Source of the DNA: Phytophthora quininea
Taxonomy: Eukaryota; Oomycota; Peronosporomycetes; Peronosporales; Peronosporaceae
Assembly (NCBI GenBank): GCA_011947345.1
Contig: JAAVTG010000551.1
Span: forward strand, 1 to 64,000
Direction: 5' to 3'
DNA length: 64,000 nt
In this document: positions 50,832 through 60,142 of the stretch, piece by piece
How the letters are laid out: every line of letters begins with the position of its first letter
Position numbering within the stretch: the stretch's first letter is position 1
The notes under the pieces: model-generated
What the model saw: the letters and a program-made list of their open reading frames with translations, nothing else
Told to the model about the DNA's origin: nothing
Database searches by the model: none
Program-made: the position numbers and the translations under genes

Positions 50832-53770
50832 CTATATAACAGCCAACGTGTGCGAGGATCCGCAAACCATCCGACGCACGGGTCCAATTTCTAGGATTCG
50901 CTTCACGAATCTCTCGTGTGCTTCTGAAGAATCCGCGTTATCCTTCGTTCGAGATGAGGAACCTCCGTATGAATGCAGGAGCGCTCCAGTTTTCGTCAAT
51001 AGTGCGTAATGCGCTTCTCCGCAGGATACTGCAACAATTTGGCCAAACTGCTCCGACTCAATTTCGAGCGGAAGTGTTAGTAGTGTGGGTGAGAGAGACT
51101 CTTTTTCGGAATGAAGTGACGGGTCCCTCCCGCAAATGTAAACAGTACCGTTCTGCAGCAGAAAGAGTGAAAAGCCATTTCCTCCTGAAATGTCCACTAG
51201 CCCGCAGGAATCCGAAATTGTTGCGGTGATGGCCATCACCTGCTTTGGCTCATCAACGTCCATATAACCGCCATGACCAAGCTGTCCAACGTCACCTCTT
51301 CCCCATGTGGACCCTGCATTAGCACTACTAATAGCAAGCGAATGGTCTTTTCCAGCGGCGATACGCCGTACTACGCTCGTCTCGTGGCCACCTAACCTTG
51401 TCTTCATATCCAAGGACCACCCTGTCCAGTCTGTTTCTAGTTGCGCTGGTTGCTGTCGTTTTACATACACAGCAATGTCAGTTTATAGTTTTAACTCTTG
51501 ACACGGTAATTAACTCACAGCTGCATCTGGCCTCTTGGTACGACGTCCTAGTTGGCCGTACTTGTTGCATCCCCACGAAAATACATGGCCATCGGATGAC
51601 AGAGCAAGAGAATGGTAGTCGCCACATGCTACAGAGCTCATATAAGTTCCTCGTAGATCCGCCACAACAGTTGGAGTTTCAATTGTTGCGGGTGCACTTG
51701 TCGAAGGCAAGAAGCCTAATTGGCCTTTCGAGTTGCTCCCCACGCGAAGACATGACCATTTAAGTCCGTGACCAAAGTATGAAAACCCCGCATGATACAT
51801 GAGTAATAGTCGGTTGGTTCAGAGCGGATACCTGTTGGGGGCAGCTCACCCGCCGTGGATCGCCTTGAGCGATGTCATACCCAAGCCGACCGCCACTAGA
51901 GTCTCCCCACGTGAGCAAGTTACCGTCCTCTGTAACTGCAGCAAAGAACCTTTGTCCGCCACTCACATGAATAATTTTACTATTGCTGAACGCCTCTCGC
52001 TTCCCTTCCACGATAAATTCGACCGCGTGAACAGCCAGGGGATTAAGTGAATCAACGCCATTTTCTTCCCCATCCTCGCCAGAAGTAAACCAGTCACCGA
52101 TAATAATTAGCTTCCTATCAGTATTACCAGCATCCCCAACAGAACTAGTTCCATTCACGCTGCGATCTGTCGAGCGCTCCGTGTCTTGTCGGGCAAGTTC
52201 CACACGTTCAACAACACTCATGAGATCCCGCCGAATTTTGTGTGCAGCTGTCACACATTTCGCCTCGACAATTACTTTTGTACACTGGGTATTGTCGCCT
52301 CCACTTTGCAACTCGACGCCCCCTTCGCAACCGTTACATCCATCCTCGTGATCTCCACGCAGTAGGAAATATTCAATCGCCACCTGAAAATTAGCAAGCG
52401 TAAACCCCAGTGCAGTGGTGTTGGAGTTGATGAAGTGGTAGTCCGATATGTACTTGAGCACTGCCGCAATAGGAAACGAGAAAACAGGCGCCTTCAACCC
52501 TTCACCATCTGCAGACACGGTATTCCGTCGAACTTGGTTAAATGCTTGCACCAACACAAACAGCAACTGGTCTAAAATGTCGTCTGTAGTCAGCTGATAC
52601 GCCTCTAGCAAAACAAACAACAACCGGGAGCACACATTAGACAGCAGCCTGAAACACAACGTATGCTAAATAATACCGAAATCCAACCGGCGACGCTTTA
52701 CGTTCTGCGTGATAGCATCACTAACGTGATCGATGCACGACTTGAACACTAGCAGCATGTCCAGCGGCGTCTTTTTCTCGATGACAGTCAAGAGAGTATC
52801 ACGTGCTTCCGACGCGAAGCACTATTAGAGAAGGAAACATATCATCAGCGTATTTCAATCCCTGCTCCACCCCAGCGCAACTCGAACGCACCTGAAATTC
52901 TTTCCGTTGTCCGAAATCCTCTGGGGTGTAGTGCCTCATGCGGTACATCACTTGCCGTAACTTCTTATCCTGCTCTTGACACGTCGCCACCACATGCGGA
53001 AAAATCAGCTCGTGCAAATTCTCCATCAAGTAGCACTCCACCACCTGCTGCATCTGCAGCAAATGCCCAACGCCGCCGCCATGTCGTCGGCGCAGTCTGT
53101 TGTCCTCCTCCACGTCGTCAAAGCTGCCAGCGCGAATAAATCCCTCCACTGCAGCTTCCCACTCTTCTCTCAGAATGGAAGGCAGCGTCTGCTCGTAGCG
53201 AGCAAACAGCGTGCCTTGCGTGCAGATCTTCCGCACTTGGCTGATCGTCTCGTCCAGCTGGTAAAATACCAGCTCGTTCTCTGGGAACGACCGTAGAATG
53301 GCTGTGTATTTCCTAAAGGTGGCTACGTCGATCTCACTGGGATCTTCAGGCACTTGGATGCCTCCTTCTAAAGGTCTACTGATGTGCAGCACCGTCACTT
53401 CTTGGTGGTGGATCTCTCGCTTCTCCGACAGTAAGATGCGGACTTGACGTCGGTCTTGGAAGCCCCGGAGCGTGTGGATGTGGGACCCAACCACTGCAAC
53501 TTGTTTTCCTGTGCAATACTTCGTCAATATTTGCAATTGCCACTGCCAATTCTTGGTGAAGGTGGTTAACTCACCATTAAGGGTTAAATACTCGCCGGGC
53601 TTCTCGTCGTTCTCGTCCACCAGGAAGTGCGTGTACAGTGTCTCCTGCGTGAGGTCCTCGTCCGCTAGCAGAGCGCGCGGCTGTGGCACGCAGAACAGAC
53701 AGCGGGGCGGCAACGCGCGCTGCGTCTGCTCCAGATCGGCTGCCAAGCCCTGCAGGAAAGCATCGCCCAT
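50832..53770 (-). CDS. VPS9-domain Rab GEF fused to RCC1-type repeats, four exons (two frame breaks)
   Basis: Exons on the minus strand: 53770-52892, 52821-52688, 52648-51519 and 51452-50832; introns 70, 39 and 66 bp, all GT-AG. The 39-bp intron is a multiple of three and contains an in-frame TAG. Start MGDAFLQGLAADLEQ is chosen because an Inr-like element and a CCAAT palindrome lie just upstream. Total about 921 residues. The N-terminal half resembles ANKRD27/VARP: 'VECYLMENLHELIFPHVVAT', then the VPS9 domain ('DDILDQLLFVLVQAF', 'AVLKYISDYHFI', 'YFLLRGDHE'). The C-terminal half has RCC1/ATS1-type repeats ('GNLLTWGDSSGGRLGYD', 'GDYHSLALSSDGHVFSWG', 'WGRGDVGQLGHG'). Two one-base losses at 51784-51790 and 51736-51740 break the RCC1 frame. 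VPS9 activates Rab5-family GTPases; the RCC1 propeller may target it. Confidence 0.85.
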
Positions 53771-53839
53771 TATCAAAACGCGGAATGTAACATTTAGGTT
53801 AGATTGGCCAATCACAAGGTAGTTGAAGGATCATCACTC
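52315..53839. repeat. Inverted repeat arm VPS9-R (partner 38926-40455)
   Basis: Covers promoter, exon 1, intron 1, exon 2, intron 2 and the first part of exon 3 of the VPS9-RCC1 gene. The full gene is here, so this is the likely source copy. Confidence 0.85.
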
Positions 53840-53849
53840 TGCTAAACAC

Positions 53850-54798
53850 CGATAATATTGCGCTATGGATCGCAAGTCAGTCCATTCAACGTGCAGTCCT
53901 TGGAAAGAGCCATCACCTCGAACCGATGCCTTCTACACGAAAAACCGCACTTTGGCAGTCACAATATTGATCGCCTTGAATTCATCTCGATCCTCTTGTT
54001 GGTGAACTAAACTCGACATCGTCCAGGTGGAGTCGCGGGATTGTTCGTAGTCGAACGGGAATACTTGTTGCCGTCCGATCTCAACAATAGGCGTTTCTTG
54101 TTTCAAGGCTCGCCGGAATACTGCGGATTCCTCCGTTAAACCAAGTTCGCAATCCTTTTTGCATAGATTTGCGTGACATCAACGCACCTCACTTCGACAA
54201 GAAAAGAAAAGTCCGCAATCCTTGAAAACGTTGTCTGTGTGCGTGTACAAGCCGTTGAGTTCGTGGATGTACATGCCATAGAGAAGCTCGTTACTTGGCT
54301 GGAGGAATACGCCAAACGAGGGATTCAGAGGCTGTCTTTGAACGCCTTCATGTGATGTCGAACCAAAGCGATGAGCTCGCCAATCTGGGCAATTTTTCCA
54401 TGGACTGCGGACAGTAAGAAGCGATGTAGCTTCTCCGAAGCTGGACGGGTCCATGAAAGTTTGGCCAACGATTCTTCGCCCACGGACATCACCACGTATC
54501 TGAGTGGGAGCTGCTGTTGTCTCCATCGCCTTATTCCGTGCACGCAAAAGTTGTCGTTGCACTCTTGTGAATTTAACCCGTTGAGGTTGTAGCTCTTGTT
54601 TCTTGGCCTTCTGCTTTTGAGTTTGGCTATTGCGGACGTTGTGATCGATTGATTATGAGCAGATTGTTCACCAGCAGATTGGGTGTCGCAATGAGTCACA
54701 GACACCATGGTTAGTGTTGCTATGAGTCGATGACACAAACCCAGATTGAGAATGAATGGACGGGTCTCAAGATTGAAGCGAGGATTACCGGATTCCAA
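53850..54798 (-). pseudogene. M96-like START protein, broken copy
   Basis: Paralogue of the gene at 55265-56224. From 54798 the N-terminal part has a basic helix ('TRVQRQLLRARNKAME'), then 'SEKLHRFLLSAVHGKIAQIG'. The frame changes near 54330, giving 'LQPSNELLYGMYIHELNGLY' (paralogue: LAPNAELIYAMDVHELNGVY). Further pieces at 54170-53860 read 'TPIVEIGRQQVFPFDYEQSR', 'STWTMSSLVHQQEDRDEF' and 'ASVRGDGSFQGLHVEW', matching the START-like core. At least three frame changes and a lost segment indicate a pseudogene. Confidence 0.65.
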
Positions 54799-55264
54799 CG
54801 ACCTGTACTATCGGATAATCACCGCGTGCTGGCAGATCAAGCTTACCGCGTGTTAGTTTCCTGGAGGCCACGGTAAACGGTTGCACTGTCCATTTTTTTA
54901 AAGACAATTGCGTGTGCCACATGAGGACGTAATGGTTGGGAACGGTTCTTAAGCTTACTAGCCCAGTTCGGGGCCACCTAGTCGACCTTGTGAAAGATTA
55001 ACCTGGGACCCCTGCAAAATACTGTCGCTTGCCAGGAGTTTGGTCACAAACGACTTTGCAGCCACTACTTTAGCAGGCCGGATGAGCCCATTATCGGAAA
55101 CTTAAATCAGCAGCGCTCGCTATCGAAGTTGCCGTCGGAAATGTTGGGTTTTTACATGCCATTGTGCAATTAATTCCATGCAGGTATCATTCTCGGTTGG
55201 GAAGTCCTCTGAAGCACAGTACTGTACCAGCTCGAGAACTTGTAGCAGCCAGAACTGTAATGCT
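54799..55264. other. Intergenic between the M96-like pair
   Basis: About 465 bases, no recognised gene. A short minus-strand frame (55265-55120, 'EALQFWLLQVLELVQYCASE') lies downstream of the M96-like stop. Confidence 0.35.
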
Positions 55265-56224
55265 TCACAGTCTGATATCGTCAAGAGCGTCGTCCAAGAG
55301 CAGCGACTCGGCCATTTTCGTGATCTCTTGGTAGTTCTCACGGAACATACTCTGCACAAACTCATCGAACTGGCTCACCAAAACCCCAGGCACTTTGTTA
55401 CCACTACACAGATGCAGCGGCGTTTGGCGCGTGCAGGTCTGTTGGAACGTGCCAGACCTGGTTGCAGACCGACGGATGACACTCCAGCCAGTGCATTGAA
55501 CTTGCAGGCCCCGGAAAGCGCCATCACCTCGAATCGACGACTTCCACACGAAAACCTCGCGATCTTCCTCGACGAATCTCCTCTTGACAAACTGAGACTC
55601 GAAACCACAACCTTCGAGTTCCCTCGTGAAGCGCACTTTGGCAGCCACAACGTTGTCCGGGTCCTCCACGTCCTCGAATTCCTCCGGCGCTTCTTGTTGG
55701 TGGACCAAATTCGACAGCATCCACATGGAGTCGCACGTTCGTCGGTAGCTGAAAGGGAGATGTTTTTGCCACCCGTTCTCAACGATCGGCGTGCCCCCTT
55801 CTGTTGTCAAGGCTCTCTGGAATGCCGCGGATTCATTAGTTGAGGCCATTTCGAAGTCCTTGAAAATTGCGTCCGTCTGGCGGTACACGCCGTTGAGTTC
55901 GTGGACGTCCATGGCGTAGATAAGTTCGGCATTTGGCGCGAGGAACACGTTGGAGTAGAGACCGCAAGACTGCTCTGTGATTGTCTTCAGCACCCCCGTG
56001 TACCGTCGGACCAAGTAGATGAGATCGTCGATCAGCGCTTCTCTGCCAGAGGCAGCGGACGACAAGAATCGATGCAGTTCCTCCGAAGTCTGTCGGTCCT
56101 TCAAGCACTGGCGAGCGATGAGTTTCCAGGCAGATGTCGTCGGTGGTTCTTCGCCTTCTTCTATCTTCTTTGGTTCATTCTTCCGAGTTTGTAGCTGCTG
56201 CAACACTTTCGCCAGCTCGATCAC
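55265..56224 (-). CDS. M96-like START-superfamily protein
   Basis: Intact 319-residue frame. A short coiled coil ('IELAKVLQQLQTRKNE') is followed by 'AWKLIARQCLKDRQTSEEL', the arrangement seen in the large Phytophthora M96 mating-specific family. The START-like fold shows 'LAPNAELIYAMDVHELNGVY', 'RTCDSMWMLSNLVHQQ' and 'VFVWKSSIRGDGAFRG'. The M96 label is by resemblance; the family is named after a gene induced in mating, and individual functions are unknown. The open frame continues upstream of the Met at 56224 without a stop for some codons ('KKALQCQVIELAKVL'), so the true start may lie farther up. The broken paralogue lies 0.5 kb downstream on the same strand. Confidence 0.7.
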   Translation of the reverse strand: MIELAKVLQQLQTRKNEPKKIEEGEEPPTTSAWKLIARQCLKDRQTSEELHRFLSSAASGREALIDDLIYLVRRYTGVLKTITEQSCGLYSNVFLAPNAELIYAMDVHELNGVYRQTDAIFKDFEMASTNESAAFQRALTTEGGTPIVENGWQKHLPFSYRRTCDSMWMLSNLVHQQEAPEEFEDVEDPDNVVAAKVRFTRELEGCGFESQFVKRRFVEEDREVFVWKSSIRGDGAFRGLQVQCTGWSVIRRSATRSGTFQQTCTRQTPLHLCSGNKVPGVLVSQFDEFVQSMFRENYQEITKMAESLLLDDALDDIRL

Positions 56225-56739
56225 TTGACATTGCAGAGCCTTTTTCGGGCCTTCTGCCTCGAGTACTGGCTGAGTTTCGGCGGGCTCCCCATCGTGTGTA
56301 TCGTGTATATGGTGATTATGCGCGAGCGCTCAGTGGCGATGGTTTCGAGCAAATTGCGTTGTAACGGAGGGGGAGAATCGTCACGAATGACCGAACTAGC
56401 TCATAGATTACTCAGTCTCAGTGGCGTTTGCTACAGGATAATCGCCACCACGCAGTGGTGTCTAACACCTGATCGACAGTCACCCGCATTTTTCCTTGGC
56501 CCAGATGCTCAAACCTCGTGCGTTGGTGTTTATCCTCTCCCCGACGACAGCGGAACCGGGTAATCCAAAACCTCAACCTTGAACACGTCATTCGTTTCCA
56601 ATCTGGCTACGTGTTTGTGACGCTTTTTCCTACTATTGGTGAAGACAACTATCCCTGACAGCTACACGTTCATCACTCAAACATCAACGGAATGACTATG
56701 AAAAATGATATGTAGTTAAAACGCACGGACGGACACAAG

Positions 56740-57270
56740 GTGTCAGCCTCGGACGCGGACATCTTGACCAAATGGGAAAACCTGGAACCTGAGCACGTGG
56801 AGCTCTACGTGTCGAGTGGCGTGGGTAGGACATTCATCCACCTTGAGCGCAGCGGCTTCCAGTGCTCGAAAGAGGATCCGCTGCTGCTGTTATGCCCCGA
56901 CTCGAACAACCTGGAGGAATCCATCGCGTGTTTACGTGGAGGTAACTACGTTCTGCCCGATGGGACACCAGGCCACCTACCATTTCCAGGCGACACAGAC
57001 GGGAAGGCAAAGTCACTAATGGGCTTGGCCGCTTCATAAACGAACGACTCGAAGCTGCAGAGGACAAAACTGGTGGATCTAGCCTCAATGTGTTTCACCT
57101 CCCGAACATGGAGCTGTATGGTGACCTGTGCGTTGCGGTGGGGGCTTCTGAGCAGTTTAGCCGTGTAGGTGCTGGCCTGGCTGCAAGACTTCGTGTCCCT
57201 GAGGAGCCTCTGCTGGTATGCCCGTTCATACTCGACAGAATCGATGGACGTCCTCGCGCACAGCGTTAGT
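56740..57270 (+). CDS. Unrecognised protein, broken frame
   Basis: 56740-57039 reads 'ILTKWENLEPEHVELYVSSG', 'HLERSGFQCSKEDPLLLLC' and 'CLRGGNYVLPDGTPGHLPF'. A frame change near 57015-57020 continues as 'NGLGRFINERLEAAEDK', 'LNVFHLPNMELYGDLCVAVG' and 'LRVPEEPLLVCPFILDRIDG'. Composition is that of real coding sequence throughout. I do not recognise the family. No proper N-terminus is seen, so it may be the end of a larger decayed gene. Confidence 0.4.
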
Positions 57271-57564
57271 TTACGAGAATCATTTGATCTCGCGAAGCCC
57301 AGTTCAGCTAGTATAGCACGTTTGATTCTTGTTTCTCTTGTGGCGATACCTGCAATGCTGAAACAAGACCCTGACTGCGTCGGAATTAGTCCAAACCTGC
57401 ATTTTGGCGCTTGCTGCTGGCATGAAGGCCATCAAAAACGACACCGCGTGAGTTTCAACTGGGCTTACCCAAAAACCAAACGCTATCGCAAAATAAAGCG
57501 CATTGATTTCCTTTACAACGCGTTCCAACTGCTGTCGTCAGTCACCGATGGCACTGCTAACTCT
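57271..57564. other. Intergenic
   Basis: About 290 bases between a broken plus-strand gene and the 3' end of BCAT (minus). Nothing recognised. Confidence 0.35.
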
Positions 57565-58809
57565 CTAATCCACAACGATCGACCACGGGTGCTCGCGACG
57601 GCCGTACTGGATGTCGGACAGCTCCTTCCACACACGTTCCGCCAGCTTTCCAGACTTGCCGTCCGTGCCTTCCAGCGGGATGGCCAGGTCCTCATCCATG
57701 TAGTTGATGGTCGACACGGGCGAGACGACGGCGGCCGTTCCCGAGCCGAACACTTCGATGATGCGGCCCTCCTTGGATGCCTTCTGCACCTGCTTCATGG
57801 TGATGTTGCCCTCCGTCACCTTGAACTCGTCCCACTCACGGGTCAAGTGCAAGATCGAGTCGCGCGTGATGCCAGGCAGAATATCGCCGCGAGTGAGCGG
57901 CGGTGTGATGAGCTCCTTCTCACCCTGGTCGTTCACCCAGTGGATGAAGAGGTTCATGGTCCCCACCTCGGTGATCTCATGGTCGGGGCCGAAGATCCAC
58001 AAGTTCTGCGAGTAGCCCTGCTCGTGGGCGTCGTACTGCGGCAGGATGCCCGGCGCGTAGTTGGCGCCAACCTTGTAGCCGCCGGTACCTCCGGGCCAAG
58101 CGCGGATGTAGCGGTCGTTGGCACAGAGTTTGACCGGGTTGAAACCTTCCGGGTAGTAAGGACCCACAGGCGACAGGATGATGAAGAGCTTGGCCTTCTC
58201 AGAAGCACCGACGCCGATGGACGCTTGAGTGCTGATACCCGTCGGTCGAATGTACAGCGAGTAGCCCTCACCCTTAGGGACCCAGTCACGGTCGATGCGG
58301 ATGAGCTCGGCCAGGCATTTGGTGAGCTCATCACCGTCGAATTCCGGCAGCAGCAGTCTCTTCATGGAGCTGTTAAGGCGCTTCATGTTCATGTCCGGTC
58401 GGAAGAGACGAATGTGTCCGTCAGCGTCCACATAGGCCTTCATACCTTCGAAACACTCAAGAGCATAGTGCAGCACAGCACTGGCCGGATCCATTTGGAT
58501 GGGGCCGTACGGGTGGATCACCGGGTTGCCCCAGCCCTTGCCGAGCTCCCAGTCCACCTCCAGCATGTGGTCCGTGAAGGTCTTGCCGAACTTGAGCTGC
58601 TCCTTGGGCAGCTTGGCCTTAGGAGCAGAAGTACGCTCGATCTGGAGGTTGGTCACCTGGATAGTATTGATACACTTAATCGTTAGATGATATTGACGAT
58701 GTTTTTAGTGCTTTCCAGTACTAACCTTGATGTCAGGGCCGGTGGAGAAGGCGGCGCCAGCGCGCGGGGAAACTTTGCGAGCCATGGCGGACGCAGCACG
58801 AGAGAGCAT
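57565..58809 (-). CDS. BCAT: Branched-chain amino acid aminotransferase, mitochondrial, two exons
   Basis: Exon 1 58809-58726 encodes MLSRAASAMARKVSPRAG..., an Arg/Ser/Ala-rich mitochondrial presequence. A 69-bp GT-AG intron (58725-58657) joins in phase 0 to exon 2 58656-57565; total 391 residues. Class IV PLP-enzyme features: 'YALECFEGMKAY', 'YIRPTGIS', 'GGTGGYKVGANYA' (the Lys that binds PLP), 'EVGTMNLFIHW', 'PGITRDSIL' and 'EVFGSGTAAVVSPV'. It transfers the amino group between leucine, isoleucine or valine and 2-oxoglutarate. An upstream in-frame Met at 58893 exists, but MLSRAAS gives the better targeting peptide. High GC and an uninterrupted frame. Confidence 0.93.
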
Positions 58810-59258
58810 CGCAAGAGACGCACGGAGACCTGCGTTCCAGACGGCAAATGGAGGAATGACACGGAAGGTCGGCCGTTTTTGACAAATGAACATGGCAGTA
58901 TACTAACCTCAAGTGTTTGGAGACATCATTTGGATACACAGATGGCAGTGACGTCGCCCTGCCCATCTTGTTGTACTTGCGGAATGCGCAAACTGCAACA
59001 TTTCATTCTTGTGGCAAGGGAAAGCTGTAGGGCGTTTTGATTCCCAAGAAGTTTACTGTTTCCATGTTGGTGGTGGGGCTTTAGGCGATGGAAACGCCTC
59101 CCAGAGATTCGCTACCGACCAAGGTTAGCTCCTCCATTCTTAGCCCGCGGTCTATTTCGGCTGTTGCGATGGTGCTGGTGGTTGCTGCAGCTTCGTGGAC
59201 TCCCCATTCACCGTTTTACCAAGCCTTCGCCTACAAGCCTCAGTAACTAATCTACGCA
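58810..59258. other. Divergent intergenic region
   Basis: About 450 bases between BCAT (minus) and the His-rich protein gene (plus); contains both promoters. No gene seen. Confidence 0.4.
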
Positions 59259-59860
59259 ATGGGTGCCGCTGGATCCATCGAGAGCACGCCGTATGACGAG
59301 GCCAAGTTCCTGCAGTCCAAGACGGTGATGGAGTCGACTGCGAACGACGCCGAGAAGTTCGCCAAGCTCAAGTCTATTTGGGCAGAAGGAGCTGCACCTG
59401 CTTCTGCGGCTGATACCCGCACCAAGAGTGTCAAGGAACTATCGCCGCTAGATGCTGAGGAGGGCAAGGACAGCCACGCTCACAAAGAGGAACACCACAA
59501 GGACGACCACGCCCAGAAGGGGGCGAGCACAAGGAAGAGCACGCTCACAAGGAGGGAGAGCACCACCACCATGAAGGCGAACACCACCACCACGAAGGCG
59601 ATCACCACCACCACAAGGAGGATGGCCACCACCACCACCACGAGGGACACAAGGAGGAACATGCTCACAAGGAAGAGCACGCTCACAAAGAAGAGAACCA
59701 CGCCCACAAGGAAGAAACCCACGCGCACAAGGAGGACGGCGTTGCCGAGGCTCCAAAGGAGGCAGTACGTCCGACTCCTACGGTTTCAGCGTCTACCAGC
59801 GCGCTACCCTCTGCTCAATCGCAGCACCAGGGCGAGAAACCACTGTCGAAGGAGGCCTAA
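59259..59860 (+). CDS. N-myristoylated His/Lys/Glu-rich repeat protein (one frame break)
   Basis: Starts MGAAGSIES: Gly2 and Ser6 fit an N-myristoylation site. Residues 1-~85 are ordinary ('AKFLQSKTVMEST', 'SPLDAEEGKDSHAHKEEHH'). One base is missing in the GGGGG run at 59518-59523. In the restored frame the rest is a repetitive region of HAHKEE units and HHHH blocks separated by EGE/EGD, then a Pro/Ser/Thr end to the TAA at 59858-59860. As written, the frame turns Thr/Arg-rich and runs to 59954, which I reject because the His repeats begin before and continue across the break. Such a region could bind zinc, nickel or copper at a membrane surface; this is inference. Only one base separates an orderly repeat from nonsense, which supports a base-call error. 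Confidence 0.7.
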
Positions 59861-60142
59861 GCGGCAGGAATTATCAACGGAACATCCTATCGAGTGCTCC
59901 AAGCGCAGACGTCTTGAAGAGATAACTGCGCTGCACCGAATTCAAATAGAATGAATACTTTTGCCAAACTACATGTAACTTTGCTTGGCGACGCGTCATC
60001 GCTTGCTGATCTTGTAAAGCGCCTGCATCAATCAAAATGATTAGATCTGCTTCCACCCGTAAACATTTTGATGTGATGCACAACTCAGAAGCCGGAAGAT
60101 CGCCATTGACACAAGAAAGTTCTTCCTGTTGCTTGGCGACCG
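59861..60142. other. Intergenic, convergent 3' ends
   Basis: About 280 bases; no gene seen. Confidence 0.4.

Noticed and set aside
57169..58686. 505-residue plus-strand open frame
   Set aside because: It is the antisense shadow of the BCAT gene: high-GC exon, His/Arg/Leu-rich composition, no domain, and the minus strand has a complete, spliced enzyme.
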